Shown piece after piece: positions 19,109-29,456 of a DNA stretch of 64,000 nucleotides. The position numbers and the translations under genes are program-made. The DNA comes from Rhynchopus euleeides (lineage: Eukaryota > Euglenozoa > Diplonemea > Diplonemida > Diplonemidae), in the NCBI GenBank assembly GCA_963210315.1, contig OY723244.1, forward strand, positions 434,001 through 498,000, read 5' to 3'. The notes beneath the pieces were generated by a model, which saw nothing but the letters and a program-made list of their open reading frames with translations, was not told where the DNA came from and made no database searches. Position 1 is the first letter of the stretch, and each line of letters begins with the position of its first letter.

Positions 19109-22100
19109 CTACTGTCATGTTATTGGTTTATTTCTGTGTACAGATACACACTGCTGATTCGCTTGTCGGGTGGGGGGGGGGGAAAAAAAGGGGGAAAGAA
19201 CCATATCAAAAGACATAGCAAAAACGGGGGTTGGGGGAGGGGGGGGGGGGGGGGGAAATGGTTGAGAAAAAACATACATCAGGGGTGGGGGCGTTCTGTT
19301 ATGGTTTTTGTTTCATTCGTGTGTTCGTTCTGAAGACAAGATAATGGAAACAAAAGGGAAAACAGGCATGCCCCTCACCACTCAGCGTATCTGCAGAGCC
19401 ATGTGCACGTACGTACACTCTGGGTACACATCGCCGCTCTGCCTTGGGAACAGAGAATGGGGTTTAACACGCTGAACTCCTTTGTGTAAACACCATTGGG
19501 TAGGCGGTCACATTCTCAGGTTCCGGGGGGAGGGGGGGGGGGGAAATTCGTTTTAGAAAACAAAATATTCATCACGTTCCGTCACGTCCGTCAGCATACA
19601 CACTCACCTCACACATCCGTATACACTAAACGCTTCATCTCTTGTTCAAGCCTTCATCATCACGTGGTCGTAGCTCACCCCACGCGGCACTCACTTGGCA
19701 TATAGTCAAGTGGTTCCGTCAGGCTCTGGTTCTGTTCCATTACCAGGCTCCCCTGACTGCGATTGTGAGACCTCCGTTCTGTCCGTCTCTGATTTCCCTG
19801 GTGGCCCCGTCTCCCGCTCACCATCCACCCCTTCACCACCCGTCTGAGACAGAAAAATATCAGGGGAGGCAGGCACCGAGGGCGATATCTGTGCCGGAGG
19901 GGCACCCAACAACAAGGGAAGTTCCACAGCAGGTTCCGTGGCTGACGCCTGTATCTGAGAGCCGCTCACTACCGAGGCAGGTTCTGCACGCTGCCTCTTT
20001 GATTGCGGCCCCTTGGGCTTTGGCGTCACCCGATCCTCCGGGAGAATGACTACAAGGGCTGAAGAAGTCGCAGCCACTGTATCAAGTTGCGGTTGGCTTT
20101 CAAACAGGTCCTTCGACTCTTCACTCGTTTCGTCACTGCCACTCACTTCGTCTCGTTCCCTCTTCTTCTGGGCCGTATGAACAACTAATTGCCCTTGCTC
20201 AGGCTTCGGTTGCAACAAACGGGGTTGGTCCGTCCCTTGCACCCGTGCTGGGGCGTCCTGCGACTGTATTTGCAGCTGCTTGTTCTCAGACACCTCCAAC
20301 GCTGACTGCAGGGACAATACCAAGTTGTTTTGTTGCACGATGAAATCCTTCTGCCGCGCCATTTCTTTCGCCATGGTCATGCCTTGGCGCAGCTGGTGCT
20401 GCACCTGCTTAACCAACATGGCCTTATCCTGATTCTGTTGTTCGTGTAGGCCCTCCTGGATCTGCATATGTTGCTCCTGCATCCCCAGTTGGTCACGGAG
20501 TGCCTTCTCATTTTGCATGCTCGCCGACACGTGAAATTCCAAAAGCATCTTATCTTGCTGTGTACCTTTCAAAGCATTCTCTGTCTGTTCAAGTAAGCGC
20601 TGTTGGGATTCTCCCTGAGACGAGTAGCTGCGGGCCTTGGACTCCACACGTTGCAGTTCCTGGGTGAGGACCGCTTTTTCGTGGGTCGCCTGTGCCATCA
20701 ACGCTTCTACCTCCGCCTCTCTTTCAACACCAAGCTCTTTCATAAAAGCCAACGCAGAGTCTTGCTTATGGAGCTGTCCCTTTAACACGGCCATCTCCTG
20801 TCGTTGTTGATTCAAACGGTCCGCTTTGGCCTGTGCCTCGTTCGCCACCTTTTCCTTCTCCTCATTCACCCTCTTTATCTCACTCTCTGCCTTTGCCAAA
20901 GCTTTCTCCTTCTCCACGACTGACCTCTCATGATCCTCTGCTGCTCTTTTTTGCTCTGCCTCTCGCACCTCTATCGCCTCTTGGAGTTCCTTCCGGCATA
21001 GACTGACGAGCGTCTTCGTTTGCTCCTCGGTCCGATACCTATCAAGGACTTCCGTGATTTCACTACACAAAGCAAAACGTGCTAGGGCTTCTTCTTCCAC
21101 AGCATGCGCCCGCTCTGCACTTTCCTCCATTTCCAAAGTCCTGCGTTCCAAAGTCAGGTATTCCTCCCCGCGCTGCTGGGGTGGTTCCTGTGGTTCATTC
21201 AAAACAATGGCACTCTTGGGGACGGTGGCATCCTGCAGCTTTTGCATTATGTCTTCCGTGTTTCCCGTGAGCCCAGGTTGTTGTGTGGGAGATACATATA
21301 CTTCTGGCGAGTTGGGCATGCTAACCTTCTCCTCCTGAGGGGCATCCTTATCACAATACACGAGGATGGTCGACTCCTTCTCAAGGAAACCCCTGAAGGC
21401 ATCCATTTCCTCAGCTGTGTTGGCCACAGTCACGGTGTTGTCGTCAAACAAGGCCATGGCATCCGTGCCACAGCTGATAAAACGGTAATGGCCTCCGTGC
21501 GGGGTATTTCCTCTGTGCAGGACTGCACCCGTGAGGCGGTACCTTGTAAAGGAAGGCTTCCCTCCGTTATTTCCACTCGACATCAGCAAGTCCGTGTCAA
21601 TGTTGATCGCTCGAGTCTTGCGCTCATACATGACACCGTTGCCAACTCTGAGTGTTTTGAAGCGCCAGAGTCGTATAAACAAGTGTGTCGGGAGAGATGT
21701 GATTTGCACCGACTTTGTCGCCCGTTGTTTGTTTGGGGCACACATTTCGCACTCGTAATTAAGCACTTCTTCAGGCATCAGGCTTTCGCAAATTCTGTCG
21801 GCCAAAGTCACACCTGTTTTCCCGGGGTTGTTGAGTGGGACTGACAGTAGGGACAACTGTTCCTCCCTCCCCGTGACCTTCTTGCAATTTTGGCATGCCA
21901 TGCTTGTGAATGTCCTCACTTCAGGGATCCATGACTGTACTGTCGGTTGGTCCATCGTCCTGAGGTGTTCATTCAGCATTCTCCATTCTGCTTCCAGTGT
22001 TGGGACAACCCCCAGACAATACGCTTCATCCGCGCAATGCTGCTCCCTTGTCTGGAACATACTGTGGATGGCTGTTTGCAACACGGACACTGAATGATCT

Positions 22101-24725
22101 GTGCGACTCCTGGTGTACATGGAGTACAATCCCATGAGTATGGGGGTTAGGCCGAGTCCGTTTGAAACAAACTTGCATGCACTGCCTAGGGTAGCTGGAA
22201 GTACCGAGTGTGCGAGCATCTGGTACAGTGCTCCCAGGTAGCAAGTATTTCCCTCATTGACAACACCCCACGACAACGTATTGCTGTGCAGTACCTTCAT
22301 ACTTATCGTGCTCTTCCCCAAAACTGGAGGCTGTTGTGAGGGGACGGGTGGAGAGAGGGGAGGAGAGGAGGAAGAGGAAGAGGAAGACAACGGTACGGAA
22401 GGGGAGGAGGTAGAGAAGAGAGGGACAAAAGAATCACTTTCACTCTTGCGTTGGTTCGCACTTCCAGTAGGCTTCACATCCGCCCCTTGCGGTGCGGGGT
22501 CTGTGTGGGTGTCCGAAGGGCTGATATCCACACACTTTCCTCTCAATGGCATGTCTCGGGTTGGTTTTGCCCACACATACTCCCGTAGCTTGGGGAGAGG
22601 GTGTTTGCGATAGTGTCTGTCCACAGCAGTATCAAACAGGCGCTCCATTTTTGCCATTGCAGATGGAGCCACACAAAACAACCTTCGTGTAGTTCTGTAC
22701 CAAGCACTACGCAATTCGTACGGCTTCCATCCCCGTCCGAGGAGGCGCCGCAAAATCAGCTCTGCTTCAACCTTGAAATCATCCAGGCTGTTGCACATAC
22801 CCGCAGACCGTATCAACTGTGACACCAAAATACCCCTTCCTTGGCTTTCTGGTGCTGCACTTGTTCGACAAGTATATTTATTGGGTGTATAGGTTACCCA
22901 GTCACTCTCTTTATTGAATACTGACATACGGACACGTGTCTTCGTGTCTTCGGGGTCATCGGCGTATCTCTGCCAACGGTTCCTACCCCCCAGAAACACA
23001 CAATCGTCTTTCTGCCTTGTTGTGTCCTCAGAGGTCATCCCGTAGACCTTGTCAGGGATGTCCGCTCCAAGGGTAAAAACGTCATCAATAAATCTGAAGA
23101 ACCCATTATACTCCTTTTGCTTTTTAATGGGGAGCTTATCGATATAGCGCATTTCCTTACTTGCGCAAAAAAGGTTTGCCAGGTCCGGGCTGGCATTTCC
23201 ACCGGTCGGGATGCCCTTCTTCTGGTGGAGGACGAACTCGCCATTTTTGATGAAGCTGTTGGTCACAGCTAGTCTCACTAACTCTTTGACTTCATCACTG
23301 TTGTACGCAAGTGTTCTATCATCCCCCCGCCCTTCCTTCCAGCGGAAGGCCTTTTTCTTTCTTTTTTTGGCCTTCGTCTCTCGCGCCAAAAACCTGCCAC
23401 CCTTCGCCGCAAACGCCTGTTCCACACACCAGGAGACACCCTCAATTACCGCCTCTTGATCCAAAGACGTGTACATAGAGGTAAAGTCTTTTGTTTTTGG
23501 CGTGGCTTTTTTTACGGTGTCGTAGTTCATTTTCATGTACTTCGCCACCTCATCGTAACTCTCCACAACAAAAAACCGTTTGACACCACATTTCCTCCTG
23601 TGTGTTTCATCCTCATCACTCAACGTGCGGATGACCATCTTTAGCAGCCCTGACAATTCTGTGTGTATGCCTGTTGCAATACCCACAGTTGGCTGATTCA
23701 CCTTACTCTCTTTCTGTTTCTTTTTTCTCTCCATTTTCTCCCCTTCCGTCTCATCTCTGTTATCTCCACTTAAACCAGCAATTCCCCTCAGCGTGGGGCC
23801 TTTTTCCACCGGCTTATGGATCTTCAGAGACCCATACAAATACGGGAAACAATCTCCAATTTGCAGCTGGCGTTCATCACACTCTCTCTGCAAGCGGTTG
23901 AGAATTTGCTTCTCCGTTTCCTTTGCCGTTTCGAAAGTCCCTGTTGTTGCGCTGAGCTGTTCCCGTAGCCAATGTCTGTAAAAGTGTTTACAGATCGCCC
24001 CAAAGTCATGGGACGACTTGTCTACACTACACAACACAACATCCTCCTGGACTTTTTTAAGCTCGGCCGTATCTATACGGTCGGCCCCCTCAACAGGTGG
24101 TAGCGCTGCAAACTCGTTTCGCAACGCTGTCAGCAAGACCTTACGGAATTCCGCTGTTTCCTCCTTCTCCCCAAAGGTTTCCACAAAATCCGAAAGAACC
24201 TCGCTTGCCTTTTCGCACCCCTGTTGCAAGTCACCAGACAGACGATATTTCCTTCCCTTGTTCAACAACTCCCTAAAGCCCTCGGAAATCCCCGACATTG
24301 TTTGGGCCACAGTGAACAAATGCCCTGTGTGTGGCTGGTCCGGGGATCTGTACTTCTGACACGGACAGTTCTCATGCTCAGGAAGCACCCCCTCCGCTGC
24401 CAATCCTAAACTCTCTTTCGTACAGTTTTGGATGAGACAATACAGCGGCGGGCCCTGGCTCAGGGACACCATCGTATTTGCCAGCCGATCCTTATCCGGG
24501 CAAGCCTGCACCACTTTCTCATCCCTCAGGAGACGCTGGAGCTTCAGGCCATCCATCGCAGGGTGAGAAAACTTGACGCTGAGGAATTCCTTTTTAGATT
24601 TAGGCTTTTCCTTCTTCTTAGCCTTCAATCTTTCCTGCAAACGTTCCTCCAAGCATTTCACATTTTTTGGCAGAGTCTCCCTCTTTACGTGCTGTGTCAG
24701 CCACGCGAGTAGACGAAGTTGGCAA
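19109..24725 (-). mobile_element. RT-USP Penelope-like retroelement, copy A (5.6 kb)
   Basis: Flanked by the 14-bp target duplication. The 3' end (low coordinates) has AATAAA (complement of 19127-19132) about 18 nt before the element end, preceded in the transcript by C/T-rich tracts complementary to G runs at 19170-19255. No terminal repeats, no poly(A). The ORF is open through the 5' junction, so the copy may be 5'-truncated, as expected for target-primed reverse transcription. Copies B and C and the stubs S1 and S2 share the same 3' end; B differs from A by only about six residues in 1600. Confidence 0.8.
19706..24725 (-). CDS. Reverse transcriptase - ubiquitin-specific protease - coiled-coil fusion protein (copy A)
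   Basis: One uninterrupted frame (numbering from 24889; element sequence starts about residue 55). RT about 330-700: YLYGSLKIHKP (residue 350, the Penelope-like GLPKIHKP equivalent), motif A DFTSMYTSLD (D468), motif B KGIPTGGNASPDLANLF, and motif C FRFIDDVF (D602, D603). After a S/P-rich linker comes a C19/USP domain about 874-1182: Cys box NEGNTCYLGALYQML (C883), zinc ribbon CQNC ... CEMC, His box HRGNTPHGGHYRF (H1134) and LFDDNTV (D1149/D1150), so the catalytic residues are present. Residues about 1190-1530 are coiled coil, then a K/R- and S/P-rich tail. No GIY-YIG or other endonuclease was seen. RT would copy the element; the USP should cleave ubiquitin, with target unknown. Confidence 0.85.
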
Positions 24726-25386
24726 GACCCTCCAGCACTGTGGCGCTCGGTGTGCCCTTCAAGTCCCACACATGCACTTTGCCATTTATGTCGCCAGAAA
24801 CCGGACGTCCGCAATGTGTCCACGCTGCAGTGTGCACCATGGTGTTGTGGTCCAGCATGCAGACATGCTCCCAGTTTGATGTCAGCCACACGGAGATGGC
24901 GCCGTCACACGCGAATGTCGCCAACCACGTCCCACAGACTGAGAACGCCGTACAATTAATAATAGTGCTGCCGTGAGTTAAGTCCACCACCACAGCAGCG
25001 GTGATGGTGTCGAACACAGTGATGTGTCCGTTGTAGTAACCCACAGCGCACAGCGTCCCACACCTCGACAGTGTGATGCAGTAGATATTGCCGCCATGCT
25101 CAGTGGTGTAGACTGCGGGAGCCTTGACTCTGGGCCAGCGTGGGACGAGCTTGACAGCACCCCCGTCCTCCAGACCCGTGTCGGCAACACGCTGTGCATC
25201 GTCCAGCTCCTCCTCACACCCTTCGATGTGTGCTGCCACGTTCTCAGCCTCACGGGCTGCGTTGTTGACAGAACCCGGGAACATCTCGTTGAGCGCATCC
25301 GCCTTCAGCCCGACCACGGTCCCGCCTTCCGCAACACCGACGACACAGCTGTCTCCGGTATCGGCATGACGAACAGTCACATCCAT
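24726..25386 (-). pseudogene. WD40 copy W3, 5' half (ubiquitin-like domain and blades 1-3)
   Basis: ATG at 25386 (MDVTVRHADTGDS). Complete ubiquitin-like region, then blades 1-3 to SATVLEG, where the right copy of GACCCTCCAGCACT (24726-24739) meets element A. In the chimeric frame the WD40 reading passes into out-of-frame element sequence and stops. See 18625-19108 for the remainder. Confidence 0.8.
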
Positions 25387-25499
25387 AATGATACTGATTC
25401 TGCTTTCGCGTTCCCTGAGACACGTTCCCCTGTGTCACAGCAAAGGCTTCTGTCTGGGGAGTGTGGGGATGTGTGCAGTGTGGGGCGCTGGGGAGTGTG

Positions 25500-26350
25500 G
25501 TAGGGGCTGGCAATACTGTTTTATTTTCTGTTGTAGGTACCGTGGATTTTTTTCTGGGGCACTTTTTCCCACGTCTTCGCTACTCCAACAAAACCCTTTG
25601 AATTCAGCTGAAAATCTAATAATTCCTGGGTGTGGGTGTCCCTGGGGCCGAAACAATGGTGTTTTAGGCAAAAATTGCCGCGATTTCCGTCTTGTACCAG
25701 GCACAGGGGTGCCGGTTCTTGGCAGTTTTTGCGAATTAAAATTCAACAAACGGGCAGCCTCAAATTACTGCGAGCTCCTGCTAGCTCTAACGGATTCCGT
25801 AGAGTGATCCTTGGTGGGGTAGTGTTTTCGACAATGCGAAATTTCATCCGGAAATAATTGTATCCACGGTCTCCCCTGGTCACCTTGCCAGGCCCTAGAG
25901 TGTGGGGATGTGGGGCAAGGAACCCTCTGCATGTTGGACAACACGACACAGTGCCCCCCTCCCCCTGACCCCCACCTCCTCGTGTCTGCAGATGTGGCCC
26001 TGCTGAGTGCAGTCGGAACCCCACACACCCTTCGCACCCCTCCCTCCCCAGCACTGCGGGCACGCTTACAGCCTACGGGAGACAGAGAAGGGCACAGACA
26101 TGGGTGGGGATGGACGGGGTTGTGCGAGGTTGGGGGGGCTTCGTGAGGGAGGGGAGGGGGTGTGGGGCAGTCTGCAGAGAGAGCACTGCGTCAGTCCATT
26201 TGCCCTCTTCTCGTCTCAGATGCAACCGCATCTGCTGCCTCCAAACAGTGCACGGGTCAGGGGGGGTCAGAGAGTGCTGTGCTGCAGAGGTAAGAAAGCA
26301 ACACGGTGCAAAACCACGGCAAGCACGCAAGGTGACGAGACACAGTGCAC
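25500..26350. repeat. Intergenic; dispersed repeat that is the empty-site paralogue of the hAT target
   Basis: About 25511-25575 (TTTTCTGTTGTAGGTACCGT, GGATTTTTTTCTGGGGCA) is a copy of the sequence into which the hAT transposon at 56427-61021 inserted. The stretch 25576-25890 is unique with no gene. 26150-26330 is the WD40 3' module. Confidence 0.5.
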
Positions 26351-27511
26351 TCAGGGTGAGACGGAAGACACATCACTCACAGCGACAACATCGACCTCTG
26401 ATTCGCAGTCCGTTGTTCTGAAGACCCACCTCCCGCAGGGGCTCAGGGAAGCACCAGAACACACTACCCCCAGATACTCACCTGTGCTGAGGCGGTACAG
26501 CCTGCAGGCAGAGCAAATGTTTCCACCTGTCACTGCAGCAACATCACCTGGCTGTGACACAGCAAGCGAGTGGAGGTGGGTGCCCAGTTGCACAGTACGC
26601 AGGCAGCTGAGGGAGGTTGTGCACCACACCTTGAGTGACTTGTCGAAGGAGCACGACACCAGGTGCTGCTCGTCCTGAGTCAGGGCGATGTCGGTGACCC
26701 CAGCAGTGTGGTCATCCAGGGTGTGTGTGTGTGTGAGGGTGCTGATGTCCCACACACGGATCGTCTTGTCACCTGACCTCCTGGGACCCGGTGAAGACCC
26801 GCTGAAGATCCTCGTGCCCGACACAGCAAGACTCTGAAGGGCCCTGCTGCGACCCTCCAGCACTGCGGCGCTCGGTGTGCCCTTCAAGTCCCACACACGC
26901 AGTTTGCCCTTCTTGTCACCGGACACCAGACGTCCGCAGTGTGTCCACGCTGCGCTGCACAGCTCGTTGTTCTGGTGCAGGATGCACACCTGTTCCCAGG
27001 TCAATGTCAGCCACACACAGGTGGTGCCGTCATGAGAGCACGTTGCCAACCACGTCCCACAGACTGAGAATGCAAGGCAGGGGGCGATATCAACGCCATG
27101 TGGGAAGTCCGCCACCACATCAGCGGTGATGGTGTCAAACACAGTGATGTGCCCTTCGGAGTAACCCACAGCACACAGCTTCCCACACCTCGACAGTGTG
27201 ATGCACATGATATAGGCGTCATGCCGGGTCGAGTAGACTGCGGGGGCCTTGACGATGGGCCAGCGTGGGACGAGCTTGACAGCACCCCCGTCCTCCAGAC
27301 CCGTGTCGGCAACACGTTGTGCATCGTCCAGCTCCTCCTCACACCCTTCGATGTGTGCTGCCACGTTCTCAGCCTCACGGGCTGCGTTGTTGACAGAACC
27401 CGGGAACATCTCGTTGAGCGCATCCGCCTTCAGCCCGACCACGGTCCCGCCTTCCGGAACACCGACGACACACCTGTCTCCGGTTCCGGCATGACGGACA
27501 GTCACATCCAT
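26351..27511 (-). CDS. WD40 copy W4: ubiquitin-like domain + seven-bladed propeller
   Basis: ATG at 27511; 386 residues, full-length. The ubiquitin-like region carries R instead of S at GDRCVVGV. The blade-4 loop is lengthened by a short partial duplication (FSGSSPGPRRSGDKTIRVW), in frame. The following GT tract keeps the reading frame. Ends at the conserved AVSDVSSVSP. It lies head-to-tail between W3 and W5 with its own 3' module. Confidence 0.8.
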   Translation of the reverse strand: MDVTVRHAGTGDRCVVGVPEGGTVVGLKADALNEMFPGSVNNAAREAENVAAHIEGCEEELDDAQRVADTGLEDGGAVKLVPRWPIVKAPAVYSTRHDAYIMCITLSRCGKLCAVGYSEGHITVFDTITADVVADFPHGVDIAPCLAFSVCGTWLATCSHDGTTCVWLTLTWEQVCILHQNNELCSAAWTHCGRLVSGDKKGKLRVWDLKGTPSAAVLEGRSRALQSLAVSGTRIFSGSSPGPRRSGDKTIRVWDISTLTHTHTLDDHTAGVTDIALTQDEQHLVSCSFDKSLKVWCTTSLSCLRTVQLGTHLHSLAVSQPGDVAAVTGGNICSACRLYRLSTGEYLGVVCSGASLSPCGRWVFRTTDCESEVDVVAVSDVSSVSP

Positions 27512-27890
27512 GTTTCTCGAATGTTCTTCCCTTCTTGCACGCTGTGAGGGACACCAGCAGCAAAGCCTTCGGGAGTGGTGGTGTGTGCTGTGTCATCCTG
27601 GGGAGAGTGGGGGTCCGCCTGGACCTGATCATCGGCATTGTTCGCCACGTGCTGGGGTGTGGTGTGTGCGGAAGAGGGTGGGGGTTCAGAGGGAGGGGGT
27701 GTGGGGCAGTCTGCAGAGAGAGCACTGCGTCAGTCCTTTTGCCCTCTTCTCGTCTCAGATGCAACCGCACACAGCTGCCTCCAAACAGTGCACGGGTCAG
27801 AGAGTGCTGTGCTGCAGAGGCAAGAAAGCAAGCAGGTGCAACAAGACGCCAAACACGAAGGGAGGGACACAAGGGTCAGAGACACTGCAC

Positions 27891-29039
27891 TCAGGGTGAA
27901 GCGGAAGACACAGCACACACAGTGACAGTCTCGCTCTTTGTTGTGAAGACCCACCTCCCGCAGGGGCTGAGGGCAACACAGAAACCCGATGAGTCCACCT
28001 TCCCCAGACGCTCACCTGTGCTGAGGCGGTACAGCGTGGTCCCAACGGGCGGAAACCCCACCGCAACAACATCACCTGGCTGTGACACAGCAAGTGAATT
28101 GGGATAAGCGCGCAGTTGCACAGTGCGCAGGCAGCTGAAGGAGGTTGTGCACCACACCTTGAGTGACTTGTCGTAAGAGCACGACACCAGGTGCTGCTCG
28201 TCCTGAGTCAGCGCGAGGCCAAAAACCCCATGCAAGTGCTCATCCAGGGTGTGTGTGTGTGTGAGGGTGCTGATGTCCCACACACGGATGGTCTTGTCAT
28301 TTGACCCGCTGAAGATCCTCGTGCCCGACACAGCAATGCTGCAAACAGCCTCGCTGTGGCCCTCCAGCACTGTGGCGCTCGGTGTGCCCTTCAAGTCCCA
28401 CACACGCACTTTGCCTGATTCGTCTCCGGACACCAGACGTCCGCAGTGGGTCAACGCTGCACTGAACACGGGGCTGTTGTGGTCCAGCATGCACACCTCC
28501 TCCCAAGTTGAAGTCAGCCACACGCAGATGGTGCCTTTAGGAGAGCACGTGGCCAACCACGTCCCACAGACAGAGAACGCAGTGCGACAGAGAACAGACC
28601 TGTTGCCGTGTGTTAAGTCCGCCACCACAGCAGCGGTGGTGGTGTCAAACACAGTGATGTGCACGTTGTAGGAACCCACAGCACACAGCTTCCCACACCT
28701 CGACAGTGTGAAGTGGCATTGCTGCACAGCGTTGCCATGCGAAGATTCGTAGACTGCGGGGGCCTTGACTCTGGGCCAGCGTGGGACGAGCTTGACAGCA
28801 CCCCCGTCCTCCAGACCCGTGTCGGCAACGCGCTGCGCATCGTCCAGCTCCTCCTCACACCCTTCGATGTGTGCTGCGACGTATTCAGCCTCACGGGCTG
28901 GGTTGATAGAACCCGGGAACATCTCGTTGAGCGCATCCGCCTTCAGCCCGACCACGGTCCCGCCTTCCGCAACACCGACGACACAGCTGTCACCGGTCCC
29001 CGTGTGACGCACAGTCACATCCACGGTGGGGCCGTCCAT
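27891..29039 (-). CDS. WD40 copy W5: ubiquitin-like domain + seven-bladed propeller
   Basis: ATG at 29039 (MDGPTVDVTVRH), the same start as W1. The ATG used by W2-W4 and W6-W8 is GTG here (VDVTV). Full seven-bladed propeller: 382 residues to CAVSSASP. One residue is lost in the helix of the ubiquitin-like domain (SINPAREAEY instead of SINNAAREAEN). Upstream flank is identical in kind to W1 (CACAGGGATGGACGG), then is cut at 29146 by the 14.1-kb insertion; the flank resumes at 43275. Confidence 0.8.
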   Translation of the reverse strand: MDGPTVDVTVRHTGTGDSCVVGVAEGGTVVGLKADALNEMFPGSINPAREAEYVAAHIEGCEEELDDAQRVADTGLEDGGAVKLVPRWPRVKAPAVYESSHGNAVQQCHFTLSRCGKLCAVGSYNVHITVFDTTTAAVVADLTHGNRSVLCRTAFSVCGTWLATCSPKGTICVWLTSTWEEVCMLDHNSPVFSAALTHCGRLVSGDESGKVRVWDLKGTPSATVLEGHSEAVCSIAVSGTRIFSGSNDKTIRVWDISTLTHTHTLDEHLHGVFGLALTQDEQHLVSCSYDKSLKVWCTTSFSCLRTVQLRAYPNSLAVSQPGDVVAVGFPPVGTTLYRLSTGERLGKVDSSGFCVALSPCGRWVFTTKSETVTVCAVSSASP

Positions 29040-29138
29040 CCCTGTGGTGGGGGTCGTTGGGAGGTGGTGAGGTGTGTTCGAGATGTTTGTCGGGTCGCAA
29101 GCTTGCACACAACATCACAGTTCCCACAGTTGGGTGCG

Positions 29139-29146
29139 GAAGAACT
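29139..29146. repeat. 8-bp target duplication, left copy (GAAGAACT)
   Basis: Also at 43275-43282. The uninterrupted sequence GCGGAAGAACTATCAGAAGG is seen at about 9260 and 51210. Confidence 0.8.
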
Positions 29147-29249
29147 CACGGTTACGAAAAGCGCTTTGAAGCCTTTTTACTGGGGGGGGGGCAAATACAA
29201 GGGTATACTCTTCTATTCACCGTGCCAGCTTACGTAATTCAGGGTTCTC

Positions 29250-29404
29250 AAAAAGACTTGGAGTTGCGTTCTTTGTTTGTACGAACGGTGCCTGCTTGTG
29301 CATGTGTGCAGATACCGAACGCTGCCACGAGTCTTTTTAGTTGGAAAAACGCGTTGTTCTGACAAAAAAGACTTGGAGTTGCGTTCTTTGTTTGTACGAA
29401 CGGT
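29250..29404. repeat. Split direct repeats B2-A2-B1 at the 3' end of the YR retroelement
   Basis: The 40-bp unit beginning AAAAAGACTTGGAGTTGCGT occurs at 29250-29289 and 29365-29404 (B copies). Between and overlapping them, about 29272-29369 is the A copy (GTACGAACGGTGCCTGCTTG ... GCGTTGTTCTGAC), which recurs as A1 at 41955-42052. Confidence 0.75.
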
Positions 29405-29456
29405 CATTCTTTTTAGGTACTCACCCCCCTCCCTTTTTCTTTTACTGCTGTAAGGC

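Noticed and set aside
22257-22613. Acidic plus-strand ORF (GGEEEEEEEDNGTEGEE)
   Set aside because: Complement of the Ser/Pro-rich linker between RT and USP.
20603-24959. Plus-strand ORFs opposite the RT-USP gene (for example 21104-21844)
   Set aside because: Antisense shadows of a strongly supported minus-strand protein; repeated in copy B only because the DNA is duplicated.
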